A stretch of 64,000 nt of DNA from Opisthorchis felineus (Eukaryota > Platyhelminthes > Trematoda > Opisthorchiida > Opisthorchiidae): NCBI GenBank assembly GCA_004794785.1, contig SJOL01009857.1, positions 64,035 through 128,034 on the forward strand, given 5' to 3'. Under the pieces are notes generated by a model. It ran no database searches, had not been told where the DNA came from, and saw only the letters and a list, made by a program, of their open reading frames with translations. Position 1 is the stretch's first letter; each line of letters begins with the position of its first letter. Of this stretch, positions 49,302 to 60,918 are shown in pieces. The position numbers were made by a program, and so were the translations under genes.

Positions 49302-52049
49302 ATTTGTCTTGTTTAGAATGGTCTACTGGAGCTCATGCTGCACCTGTGCGCCAAGGTTTGTAATTTAAAAGTTTATATGGAACGTTCACGTGGGGTGCAC
49401 AGCTAGACTGCGGCTCAAATCTTCCCAAGAATCTTTAGTCCTTCTTTGTATGCATAGCAGTTTGGTACTTGCGTGCATTTTTGCGAATCGTATGTGTTAC
49501 CGTAGAATGAATACATCATTACACTGCTCAGTGTGTCCTTACATCCACCAACGGAGTAACACCGCTTCACCTGGATCACAAGAAAAAACCTTCGTTACGT
49601 ACATGTTTGTTCGTCCGGACTTGAATGGGTCAAGGGTCTGAGGAAACATCTGAAATGGGGTTGTGCTGAATTTCAAACAACTCACAATCGCACTCAGCAC
49701 TAACTCTGTTGGATGTTTGGTTAAGATTTCAGCCACTTTACTGATCCCGCCGCGAGTCTTGTTCATCTCAGCCATTCAAGCTGTCAATCAGACGGAGGAT
49801 AATACAAGGTTTGGACCGGTCCATGTGTTCCCGAGTGGGTGTTCCCAGCGTAGGTCAACTAGCAGAAAGGCCGAAAAAATTTTTACTCTCTCATCCGATC
49901 GTCACTGATACACTTTCTTACACACAGCCCAGGAATTCATCCACACTGAAACAAAAATTGGAATGGAATAGAATAGCTTTACGAATCTGTACGTAGCCTT
50001 GTAGAAGAAACTGTCATACTGCCTGGTGTTTTATCATTCCTCCTAATCGCTTTTTTTAGCAAAGAAACCAAACCAAGGCAACCTTAATTAGTTACCTATT
50101 CCATTTGGAAGCTAGGAAGTATTTCATGTGTGAACGTAGATATGTTAAGTTGTTACAGAGCTGGTCCGTGAACTTGTTGTTCCCTGTGCATACAGCATGT
50201 GTGTATGTCACAAGGCTCTAAATAGTTTAAACGCACGCTTTTGTTTTACATGAATGAGAAGTGCATGTGTCCTGAAATGTAGACAGTGTGCTGAAGTTCT
50301 GTGCAAACTAAGGCAAGGATGAGACCAAAATGGCCGTTCTTGTACAGTGCAGCCGTGCATGATTGGTTCCTTTTGGCCTTTGAATATTGGCTTCCGCACA
50401 ATATTCAAACAGACAGAAGAGATAGATTGGGTAGAGAGTTGACAGGTTATTCAAGCTGATCACCAGTGGACATATGAGCCCAATTCGTCGCAAACGCCAT
50501 TCAACCACTGTTGAGGCAGCAGGTGCATCCAGGATTCTGTGACTGCCAGAAAGCAGTTACTCAGCCAGTTTAAGGAAGAAGGCTGGATTGCCGTAGTGCT
50601 AGACCGATGATCTATGCAATTTTGAACTCTTGTGACTCAGGGCAACAATCGATATGGCATAGGGACCAATTACGGGGGAAGGAACGCATATACAGTAGAA
50701 TCGATCAGTAAAGCGTCAGGCAATAACGTCATCCGATAGGCCATAGGACACCATACACTACGGGATCTGAAATCACAGCTGACCAAGTACTTCACTAAAC
50801 TTCTTCATTGAGGACTTTTTTCTATCCTGAAAAGCAGCATGATGTGTACTTCTAACACAGGAGGTCACGTGTATGTTTTACCGCTACGTCTAAACCTCAG
50901 TATTATTACCTTCTTTTATAGACGATACCGACAGGCATGTCTTTACCTCTGTTGATGTTCAGCATTCCAGATTTCATCCAAACCAGCCCAGTGGTTTGGT
51001 TGCCACGGCACACTGAACGTACTTACCTCCGAGTCGTGCTACCTGCAATCTCGAACTACGTTGTTCTGATCGTACATCTCCGGAAAAGGAAGTGTGTCTA
51101 AATACACAGACTTCCGCTACAAATGCGTTAAGTTGTGATCATGGTCGGTTACAGAGAATTTCGGTACAAACTCTATACTGACATTGATAATAACTGCAAT
51201 AACGTGGCCACTCGAAACACTGTAACTGCGTGCTTCGTTTACTTCAGAGAGAAATGAGTGAATGGCTGACACTTGTTGTCCCCATTTCAGACCAGCCAAC
51301 TGTGCATTTCGACTGGAGAAATGTGGTTGTCATTCTGGCTAAACTGCATTACTCTATGAGTTAAGAATCTGTTCGAGAGTGAATATCGTATGCGCGCAAT
51401 GCTTTTTGTCCATGCTTACTGTAGGAATGCGGTTCCTATTATGTTCCTATTATGCTCGGACAATTTTCGGACATAACCATACTGTAAACATTTTCCCCAA
51501 GCAGGAGATTTTGCCATTACAGCTTTGGCAAAACATTATTCTGAGAGCAATTTTGTCGATTGTCGTTGCTTTGGTTGGAGAACAATTTGTTTTTCAACCT
51601 ACGACAACTGCCCCGTTTATGTTAACATTGTTTGAAGACGTTACAAGAGAACCATGTTGTCGGCTGATAACTGTCGTTTCAAATAAAGCAGATCAGCATT
51701 GAAAGAAGTTTTGGCTAATTGTCTATGATGACACTAAATGCTTTGCCACTAAGTGCTTTGCCCTAGACGATAGCAGTGAGGGATTCGAATCTGAACAAGA
51801 CCTCCCAACATTACGTGTCATTTGACATTTAAGGAAGTCTCACATTTTCCAGTCAATCTGGGATGCATTACATAAATTCAGTACAGGTTCAAGCGTTAGC
51901 CGATCGGAAGGATAAAGCACCATGAGTAGACGGGTACATGGGTTTGTTTATATTGAATGGGGTGGTCAAAAAAGTACTCCGCTTTCTATGTATTTTCTGC
52001 TACGATTCCCTACCAATCTACGACGGTTTTTGAAATCTAGATTCCCTTC
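49302..52049. other. Unannotated stretch
   Basis: No repeat-family match. A 107-codon plus frame (51,379-51,702) is hydrophobic in places but unassigned. CCTATTATGTT is duplicated in tandem near 51,435. Confidence 0.45.
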
Positions 52050-52437
52050 AAGGAGCACTATTTTTCGATAACTTACGACCGATTTCGTCCACCTTGGGAT
52101 TCATCAGGTGGGCATAGTTCCCTAGTTTCCGTCAACCTTGTGTTCTACTTAAACCCAAATTGGACTGAATTCGCCAAACACTCTCCTTTTGACGGCAGAC
52201 TCAACTGAATCTCTTGTTTATAACGGTCTTCTTCAACTGAATGTGCAGACCAATGCTGCCTCATTCTTCATTTAGGAGGATACTTCAGATATGACAGTGC
52301 ATTTATAAAGTTTCGTCAAGAAGATCTACTTCGATGACTCGCATATCGTACCAACAAAAGTGGAGCAGCATCCCAACAGCACATTCAGTTGAATCCCCCG
52401 TTAAAACCAAATTCGTTTGCTAATGAGCGTATTTCGC
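52050..52437 (+). mobile_element. Palindromic fold-back element, copy D (core on both sides)
   Basis: The flank has GATTTCGTCCACCTTGGGAT and TTCCGTCAACCTTGTGTTC. The arms are shortened (GGCAGACTCAACTGAATCTC on the left, CAGTTGAATCCCCCGTTAAA on the right). The central core appears forward (CTTCAACTGAATGTGCAG) and again reversed (ATCGTACCAACAAAAGTGGA ... CAGCACATTCAG). This copy indicates that the ancestral palindrome included the core in both arms. Confidence 0.75.
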
Positions 52438-53639
52438 ACTGTTTTGTTTGTTTATGCTGACTGTAGACCACTTATCACTGACTGCAGCCTATCATACCGC
52501 GGCCTATCGGCCGCAATGCCATACCACTTCGGGCTTTATCTAAGTAACTTGTCAACTTGAATTCCATTCATGTAAAATATACTCTGAATAAATTCAACGA
52601 AATCGCAATAAACCACTGTACGCTCAAGTTAAACCTGATTCTCCACAACTGAATTCCCTTTTCCGTTACTTAAAGCAAAACTTCGGGCACATAAATCCGA
52701 AAAGAGAAACCCAACCATTGCAGCTTCCCGGATATTTGAGCATCTAAGTAGTTTTCCGTCCAGATATATAAAATGACTCAAGGTTAACGCCATAATGCAG
52801 ACTAAGACAAGTGAAGCAGGGGACGATGTTTGGCTGGGCTGGACCCAAGACCCCACTCAATGAGACAAAATAGTGCTCCTGAAGCACAGCCCGAGAGTTG
52901 GGCCACGAACTGGAATGGTGAATTTCACCCTACGGTGAGAGCAGATGTATCGATTAAAGTGCTCTAGGAGCACCCCATCAAAGGCATAAAACAACGTGGA
53001 ATCAGGAAAACATGTTCCACAAAACCAGCTGATGCCTGTGAACTTTTCCCCCCAACAGAATGCCCCAAAGAGAGGGGCTCTCCGGAGGGACCAGTGTCGT
53101 TAACCGCGAACCACAACTTCCTGTCGAATCTTCCCCCCAAAGAAAGGTGTTGTAAAGGACAGACCAAAGAACCACATTCCCCTAGGTGTCCACTTTTCTG
53201 AATGAGCACAGTGCGTACCACAGAAAGTTTTTCCGTCAACCCTTTTCGGTGGTCAAATATTCTAACACCGGCTCAGTGAACTGGAGAGAAATCCGCGTCC
53301 TCTCTGTATTCATCTTCTTACACCGGAGAAACAAAATCTCGCGGTAATTACGTAGAGCCACTTGTGACTTCGCTCGCTCCGTGACCTATCGTTGACCAGA
53401 AAGATAGCTACGGTTATGCCCTTTGGAGCGATCCAGTTGGAGGTGGTGTCAAATACAACATAATAACCACACTTTTCTCCATCTGTCAGGAAATTCCTCT
53501 TCCAACTCGACCTACAAAGTTTACATTAATGGTGTATCTACTCGCATAAGAGAATTTATTCGGGATTCTTTCCCAAGGGAAGTAACTTTAGTCGAAGAAA
53601 TCTCTGGAAAAGCCAGTAAGCTAAAAGTTTATTCTTCAA
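52438..53639. other. Unannotated stretch
   Basis: No repeat-family match or recognised gene. The 109-codon plus frame beginning at 53,423 ends inside the next repeat. Confidence 0.45.
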
Positions 53640-53815
53640 ATACAGCCAAAGCCCAAAAGCACAGTACAGCTGCTTCTTCCTGCTCAAGATTAATCAGAAG
53701 TGCGTGTCTCGAGAAGTTCTGCTGGGATTTGAACTCACAACCTCCCAGTTAGTAGTTCAATACTATATCATCGCTGGAGATCCCAAAGAAGGGTGAAACG
53801 GCCATACAGTGTTTC
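53640..53815 (-). mobile_element. tRNA-like SINE between two inverted cores
   Basis: The left side has the family-2 start (GCACAGTACAGCTGCTTCTT ... AATCAGAAGTGCGTGTCTCG). The middle, on the minus strand, has a good B box (GTGAGTTCAAATCCCAGC). The right side has the core again but reversed (GAGATCCCAAAGAAGGGTGA, AACGGCCATACAGTG). It is effectively head-to-head, with a core on each side of the tRNA-like part. Confidence 0.65.
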
Positions 53816-54262
53816 ACTAGCCTTTCAGCATGGATTGGCCTCATCCAAACGACGAAATCTCGACTGAAATTCCGGGATCTTTCCAAATTACCCATAAGCT
53901 GAAATACAATCAGTTGAATGAGCTGCGTATATGTGAAACAGTTACGTCGGCAATCCCTCAACGTGTTGAGTGTCAGCAGGCCACACATAAGCTTCAGGGT
54001 TTCCTTTAGTCTATAAGGATTTGTTTGTGAAAGAGAACAGAGGTACGATTGCAGAGCTTTTGATAGATGTGTGAGCACAAAAACTGCCTCAAAAGAGACA
54101 TACAACTTCCAAACTATCGTGAGTCAGTGCTTCGACCTCTTTGTTACTTTACCTGCTAGCTCAGTCGTAATCAATCAGTCTCGGCAACGCGCACCATATG
54201 AGTACAAGTTCAGTTAGAGGTCATCACGTGACATACCCAGCTTTGGAAACAGAGTGAACCTG
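53816..54262. other. Unannotated unique sequence
   Basis: No feature recognised. A 118-codon minus frame (53,749-54,105) overlaps the preceding repeat and has no known motif. Confidence 0.45.
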
Positions 54263-54356
54263 TTTTCAAGAAATACACTCATTTGCAAATCAATTTGGTT
54301 TTGCGAGAGACTCACCTGGAACCCAGCTGAATCTCTCGTTTGTAATGTTTCCATGC
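54263..54356 (+). mobile_element. Solo arm of the fold-back family (copy F)
   Basis: TACACTCATTTGCAAATCAA, TTTGGTTTTGCGAGAGACTC and CCAGCTGAATCTCTCGTTTG form one arm only, in left-hand orientation. It has the same GCGAGAGACTC variant and ends (TTTTC ... TTTCCA) as the solo arm at 40.2 kb. Confidence 0.8.
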
Positions 54357-56107
54357 ACCTGTGTAGCAAATGGCCCTGGGCTATTGTAGGCAGTTCACAT
54401 TCGAGTAAGAGAGAGTGAGACTGAGCATGGTGAAAAAAGAGTCGCCTCAAACGGTGAATAACGCGGATGAACCCCCAGTAGTCGTCAACACTGCTGTTGA
54501 GTGCACCATAGGAAACAATGCGTTAACTAATAATCAATATCGCATGTATGTAGTATGTCCAACCTGCGAACCCACAGGGCAGCACCATTCCGCTTCACAA
54601 GTAATATGCATGGAAAAATGCAGTGAACAGCGGTGCTCTCAGAAGCGAGGTGGTACCGACCAGTCTGCTACACGATAAATAGTTTCGACGGCAAATTTGT
54701 AGGACGACAAAATGGCTTGTCACAACTGTCCAGTGATAGAAATTGGTCGGCCACCAAATGGCACCAATAAGCGGCGACTCGACAAACGGCTAGTCCCCGG
54801 GTGCATTGAGTTGACGAGTGGATGGCTATTCCGAAATCAGCGTGGCAAAAGCTAGTATGTCCGTTATCAGCGTCGAACAGACAGACGTTTGTTCTGTATC
54901 GGCTGCTTTGCAATAGTGTAAGTGTCTGCGAGCAGTAGCTCAATGTACAACAGAAAAACTTTCGGAATGGGATGTCCTCACACAGAAACAGTTTGGTATA
55001 AAATTCATACTAGACCGTTCTTACCTCCAGTTTGTTGCGCACGGTTACACCATTTCGGTATTGTCAACTAGGATGATCGACTCTGATACACACAGACACA
55101 GAAGCTAAAATATCAGGATTGAGTAAAATGATGCATACCTGGTGCAGACTTACAGTACAGTGGAGCCCGTATAGAATGGACTAGTCTTGGTAGACACGTG
55201 TGATGATTAGACTGGATTTCGATGTCAACCCATGGCAAAATATCTCATCAGGACAGAAAAAGGATTATTCAGACTTAAATGACCTGCGAGATGAAATTTC
55301 TCCAGACTCGATGGAGTCCCTCATTGTCAATGAAACTTTCGCATGCTTTGCATCAGACTGGTCGTCTCGAGTTTCTATTGCGAAGATCTTCAATGAAAAC
55401 GGTAGTGAGATGCCTGCGGATACTGGGCACTCGTCCCGCGTGAATTAATACAAAGACCTACAAAACAGTCAGAGTCTAGCACGTGATCAAAGGTCATTCT
55501 TAACTGCTTAGTCGCTCATATGTTAAAGTGATGCGTCTCAGCGAGTCCAAACTCCAAGAGTCCGAAAACAAGGTTTGAAATGATTCTGTTTACCGATAAC
55601 TAACAATAGTTAACAGTTAGAAAGAAATAGGAACAAATGAACAACATTTCTCGAATTGACCGGCTGGGTAAATTGTAAATGAACAACATGTGGCGAGCCA
55701 CCTCAAGCGTATTCGTACTCACTGTGATACAAAATGACGAATAGTGATGAATGAAAAAGGGAGTTGATCCGTAGAAATAGACACTGTGAGTGAAGCCGAA
55801 AACACTGGTACACGAAATGCGGTCCACAGTAACAAGCGACAACGAGACGTCAGCAAACTCAAGAAAAACTCAATTCAAATCCGTGGTCAAGCACGGACTT
55901 GCAGTTGAAGCTATTGTAAAAGTTGGTATGTTTGTGAACTGCACCGGTCTGGCAGTCATTGTGTTCGTCCTGAATGATTTTAGTTAGGGAAGAAAATAGA
56001 ACCAGCTTCTGAATCGATGAATTCGTTCTCTGTTCCCCTTACAAGTGTAGCACACCATACTGAGGAGGAAAAATTCAACCTCTCCCTGATGAAATGCGCT
56101 ACTCTTT
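54357..56107. other. Unannotated stretch
   Basis: No repeat-family match. The 82-codon plus frame at 55,200-55,448 has an acidic, protein-like composition but no recognisable domain. Confidence 0.45.
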
Positions 56108-56144
56108 AGGTTTCTGAAAACTCTTCGGCAACCCACATACATGC
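56108..56144 (+). repeat. Fold-back flank fragment
   Basis: TTCTGAAAACTCTTCGGCAA and CCCACATAC resemble the flank start of copy A (CTGCTGAAAACTCTTCGACA, GCCCACGAC) for about 35 bases. Short and uncertain. Confidence 0.4.
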
Positions 56145-56639
56145 TGACTAAACAAGAAATGACATGCTCACTTACTTGCAAGTCAAACGTTAGCGACGAA
56201 CGTTTGGAATCAAGCGCAACGGTACATCATCGACGGTCCACTTGCAGCAAGCAGGTAGGCTAAGCTTGTAAATCAAAGTTCAGTTGACAACACACTCACT
56301 TCTTTGCACTTTCTTCAATACCATCAGGAACACCGCCATTTACTATGGTAAACTGCAACCTGAGTGTGATACACCTGAGATGAAGGGATTGGAGGTTTCT
56401 CACCGGCTGTCCTGAAAACACCATTTCTACTGCCAGACTGCATGTACATACACCCGTTCAAAACACCTAGCAGCCCCAAATGCACAAGTGGGTACCCTCA
56501 GGAGACAATAATCTCCCTTCCATCTAGTCCGGAGAAGAAGTTTGGAAAGTCACCCATACATACAACACAACATCCAGCTCAACAAACTGTCTGCGTTATG
56601 AGCACTGCGCTACTTGCCTGGTCCTACAGCACTAAAACG
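56145..56639. other. Unannotated unique sequence
   Basis: No feature recognised. The 132-codon frame from 56,442 owes its right half to the SINE that follows. Confidence 0.5.
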
Positions 56640-56930
56640 GCAGAACTTAAATTCACGTTCACATCACTCTCGTTTGAAAAGTCCTCCTCCTGTCCTGGCG
56701 CAGTCATTCTGGTGAGTCCACATCAAAAGTGGGAAGCACTAGACTCGAGTTTCGCTACTATCAGCTGTGCCAGGGTTCGAACTGCGCACATCTCACAGGC
56801 GAGGCGAGCGTGTTACCACTACTCCACCAGCGCATGCTAGACGTAGCTGAATTTTCACGTCTGAACAGGCGAACATATTCACGCTTGAGTGATGTGATTG
56901 CCTCCTCACATCTGTTTCATGGGCTACATT
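56640..56930 (-). mobile_element. Family-3 tRNA-Gly-like SINE copy
   Basis: A minus-strand tRNA-like module at 56,767-56,834 (GTGGAGTAGTGGTAACACGC as A-box region, GCGCAGTTCGAACCCTGGC as B-box region) lies within a longer repeat. Its left part has ACATCACTCTCGTTTGAAAA, TCCTCCTCCTGTCC and TGGTGAGTCCACATCAAAAG. Its right part has AGCTGAATTTTCACGTCTGA and ACAGGCGAACATATTCACGC. Both parts recur at 63.2-63.6 kb. Confidence 0.75.
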
Positions 56931-57330
56931 CTTAGAGGTGAAATGGGGGACAGCTATATGCCGCGACCTTCAGTGCACAGTAGAAGGAAATCCAAGGGAA
57001 CTAGTTCCTGTGCTTCCGAATTTTCGGATCTTTCTTCTCAAAAGAGTTGATTCCGCTTAAGATGACCTCCCAGGTATCATTCTAATTCTTACTGGACGTA
57101 AAATCTAAACACAATTAGCAGTAGTGTCTACAGCTAAAACATAGCTGGCATGTTTTAATAGACCAGGTGGGGAGACAGAAGCTGTCACTAAATTGAACCT
57201 AAAACCTAAACTGAAATTGAGGTATGAGCAGTTCACTTTCACTGCCGATTATGGGCGGCTTTTTAATAGATTAGTCGTAGTTTGAGGGGATTTCGTAATT
57301 CTCAATTGAGAGTTCGTGCTGTCAGTCAGG
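56931..57330. other. Unannotated unique sequence
   Basis: No feature recognised. Confidence 0.5.
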
Positions 57331-57642
57331 CCAGTCTATGCAAAATGCCGAGAAGTACTGTACAACCGTTTCATCCTTATTAAGAATCATCAGAAGTGCA
57401 CATTTTTACGAAATTCAGAGAGTTTCGAACCCTAGACATCCGGCCAGTGGTTGAACACTTAAACGTTCGGCCATGAGCGGCTGAACAGCAGCTGGATTGG
57501 CTTTCATTTAAGCGCGATATGGCGCCGCTCATTATTCAGTCACAGAAACCACGTTATGTATTGACTGGCTCCTCAAATGAAGACTTCTCAGATGGAAGTT
57601 TCATTCATCTTGTGAAACTACTCTTCCTCTGGGTAGCTTATA
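57331..57642 (-). mobile_element. Family-2 tRNA-like SINE copy (clearest tRNA module)
   Basis: On the minus strand 57,421-57,486 reads ATGGCCGAACGTTTAAGTG (Leu/Ser-type A box) and GTCTAGGGTTCGAAACT (B box). It is flanked by the family's left part (GAAGTACTGTACAACCGTTT, CATCCTTATTAAGAATCATC) and right part (CAGTCACAGAAACCACG, TATTGACTGGCTCC, CTTCTCAGATGGAAG). This copy best shows the tRNA origin of the module. Confidence 0.85.
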
Positions 57643-60004
57643 GATTGATCGCGACATGAGGAGATTTTGTAATACTTTGATACTTTAACGCCTTAATAAT
57701 TGTTAGATCTAAATTTAAAAAGCGTTTGGATTTACGGTTATTGCGGTTCTTCAGAATTGCGTTTGGCCTATATTTACTGTGAATCCATTATGAGAGAGGC
57801 TCGATCTGCTTATAGGTTATGTCAATGTTCTATGGTGAGATGGGGATTCAGAAATGACAACGATTTTCAGATGTACACATTCATCTACTTCTTTAACTAC
57901 TTACCAACAAGTCAAAATTGAACGTGTACAGTCGGAGAACAGGCCCCATAGGTTACCTTTGCCCAATTTCCTTGTATTTGTGTTCCCCAAAAGGGCATTC
58001 CATATAATCCCTCACGAGGATCAGACTCACATGACCTTCAGATGTATCGATGGACTGATGACGGAGGGAAGCAGAGGTTCATATCTTCAAGATATTGGTT
58101 TACGAAAGGCTGATGTTCGCATCATGTCAGTCATAAATTAGTGTTGAACAACTACGTGGGGTTCACCATTCGCCCATCTCCTCCCCAGTTGAAGGTGAAA
58201 GACCAATCCACATGGCACAAAACAGAAAACCGCTGGTAACTATCGTGAAGCTTTGCCCTCAAAATCCTTCTTGTTAAAGCAGCCATTCAGGTACTCAAGC
58301 TAAGGTTACTGGGGTTCAACACGACCGCCAATTCTCGATCAGGGCAGGGATTCCGCCGAAGCTATCTGAATAGTGAAATGTTGGGAGGGTAGCGTCTTAG
58401 CGTCAACAGATGTGTTTCTCGGCGTCCATGTTTTATTTTTAATAAACAACATACACTTCCTACTTCCATGATACCTGAAGACCTTGTCCCTGTTGTATGT
58501 ACGTCTCTCTACTATGGCTTACTTCCGTGTTTCAGTTGAACGGTTTGAGGTTCGTTGTGACAAAGTAAAATCCCAATTCAGCATTCAAGATTTCGTTAAA
58601 TTGGCAGTACAGAAAGAGACATCACGAGTACGAATTGCGAGAAACGAACACTAAGCGCTTTGACGCAGCAGTCGGCTGATTTGAACATCCAGTGCAGTCA
58701 AATGAGATTTTTCCCGCAGAAGTGCACTATTTCAGTTTTAAATATTTGGGTTCCTTTTTCCCAGGTTGTGCTAACAACAAACCGAATCCTGTGTAACCTC
58801 GATATTGTACAGCTGTAATAGCCAGAGAACAATTCTTCCTTCCATCCAAAACTCTGGATGTCCGCTTGGCTCCGTGTTGCATCTGCATTGTGTGAAACTA
58901 AACGACCTTTCCCACCCTCGTATCCTTTACACATGGAATACCTCGTGACTGGCGTTTAAAGCTACCTTCAGATCCTATTTCAGTGCCAGAAGACATGTTC
59001 TGTGGCCATCAGCAACAATTCGGATTTCCCAAGTAGGGTTGGGATCAAAGAAAGTAGAAAAACCAGGGACTTCCTCCACTTATCCTGCACCTGTCTAGAC
59101 TGTCTTATGTGTTTGTAAACCATTACTCCGCTCTCTTTTCTGTACCCCAGTCTCGGCGCAGCTATGCCATCCAAACCTTCGAAATACAGTTATCGCTACC
59201 CTAGACCAATTATGCAATTCACGTACATAGTGTGATAATCTGAGGTTTGAAATAGCGACGATGTGTGTGGCTTCCAGGTACCTCAGGCATGCCGCCATCA
59301 ACCCCAAACTATACCCACTTTGCACACCCTCACTCAATAAATACGCCATTTGACATCAGAATTTTCTAGCAGTGACTAACGCTTACAGCAAGCCTCACAA
59401 TTTTTCAACATTACGCACTTCCAGGTTGCTGGTTTGGTTTAGATGTCAAATCGAAATTCCATTCAAATTGAAAATGCTCTAGTCTCAGCCTCACTGAAAA
59501 GCCCTGTTCTTTGTTTTGTGATCTTCACTTTTGGTGACCGCCACCTGCAGAATTTACTACTTTCTACTTTCTGCTGTTCTGCCAGTCAGGCCTTACTGAC
59601 ACGTTCTTCTACCATTTTTCATCTAAAGTGAGTACGACTCTTTTGTTCTTGAAGGGTCGATGAGCGAGCTCTCCTCATCCTGGCTCAATTTGTGTCAGCC
59701 ACCGCAGCGCCAGTCCGGAGAAGTGCCAATATATCCGCAAAACCTATTTCAAAAATAATCAATCCTTCAACCGTAGCGCCCTCTTGGTCCAGAGCTGACG
59801 TGCAACTCGAAAGAAGCACTAGTTCAGGTGAACCTAATCAAGACCATGGTGTCGCCGCTCGCGGTTAGGAACGCAAGTCTTCATGGGGCCTAGGGCAAGG
59901 TCATTCTTTCAGTTTTTTTCCACCGACGTTATGTTTGTGCTGCCCGACAGACAACACCTATAGTCCTAAACTCTATTCGTAAATTTCTACTGAATATACC
60001 AATC
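57643..60004. other. Unannotated stretch
   Basis: No repeat-family match. Frames up to 95 codons (57,854-58,141; 59,095-59,349) are unassigned. Confidence 0.45.
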
Positions 60005-60225
60005 ATAAGATCAATGGACACTATGAACAGCTCACTGCCAGTTTCACCCCGTTTGGAACTCATCGGGTAGGTCTGGTCCTGCATAACTCTGCCAAACATA
60101 GTTCCCGTTCGGAAGCAAACGTATGCCATACTGCGATGAACATTCATCTGAAAATTAGTATGGTGTCGACGGGAGACAGCTGAATTTCGCCTATAACCCT
60201 CGTTTATAGTATTCTCTAGTTATTC
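60005..60225 (+). mobile_element. Fold-back repeat fragment (copy J)
   Basis: Flank with CCAGTTTCACCCCGTTTGGA and CTCATCGGGTAGG, followed by a shortened left arm (ACATTCATCTGAAAATTAGT, GTCGACGGGAGACAGCTGAA, CTCGTTTATAGTATTC). No right arm. Confidence 0.6.
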
Positions 60226-60711
60226 TTTCCTGGTTTGATGTCACATTCCTAACCTTACTGCGATAGCTACGGTTAGGTAATTGAAGCAGCGGGATCAAAA
60301 TGAGTATATTTATGAGGTTTTTTAATAACGAACACTGACAACTTTAGTGAGAGGACTTTATGGGCTATTCAATAGCTTATTCACACTAGTTTATAGAAGC
60401 TTCATCCAATTCCTACAGGCCCGGTGTCTTGGTAAACACAACTCATTGAATGACATACTCCGGCCAGGCCTTCTAATTTACTGTGCCTCCTCTAAACCAA
60501 ATTTTCACGGTTTCAACACTTATATTTCATGCCAACTAAAGCTTTGTATTCGAAAAATTCATCTTTTGGGGGGGTTCATAAAGCTATTCTTGAGTTGGCC
60601 CGACTTTTTCGAACCTGGACCCATTTCAGTTTGTCGGGAACTGAGCAGTGAATCAAATTCGTGGACAAAATATGCGATTTTAAGGTGCACGAATCCAAAA
60701 TGCAGATATAG
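60226..60711. other. Unannotated unique sequence
   Basis: The 195-codon plus frame at 60,347-60,934 starts here, but its final third is SINE sequence (see the next entry), so it is not accepted as a gene. Confidence 0.5.
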
Positions 60712-60720
60712 GTTGGGATC

Positions 60721-60909
60721 GTATCGTTCAGCTGTGACACCCTTTCATCGACTAGCTGCCATGCCACCCAAAGGAGGCACGAGGGCTGGGATACTGCCAG
60801 GTTGCCCAAGCCTAGACAGGGGAAGTAGAGAGGCAGAGGTCGGGTTCGAACCACGGACCTTCTGGTCAGTAAATTCGCGCTCTAACCACTTGAGCCATCT
60901 CGCCCCCAT
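60721..60909 (-). mobile_element. Family-1 tRNA-derived SINE, with 9-bp TSD
   Basis: On the minus strand it starts GGGGGCGAGATGGCTCAAG (A box), has GGTTCGAACCCG (B box), then the family body and tail (GTCACAGCTGAACGATAC). The exact direct repeat GTTGGGATC flanks it at 60,712-60,720 and 60,910-60,918, fixing both ends. The B box is intact, so it is a good candidate for a recent insertion. The plus-strand reading AEVGFEPRTF is an artefact. Confidence 0.93.
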
Positions 60910-60918
60910 GTTGGGATC

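Noticed and set aside
55200..55448. 82-codon acidic open frame as an exon
   Set aside because: The composition looks protein-like, but there is no recognised domain, clear splice sites or neighbouring exon.
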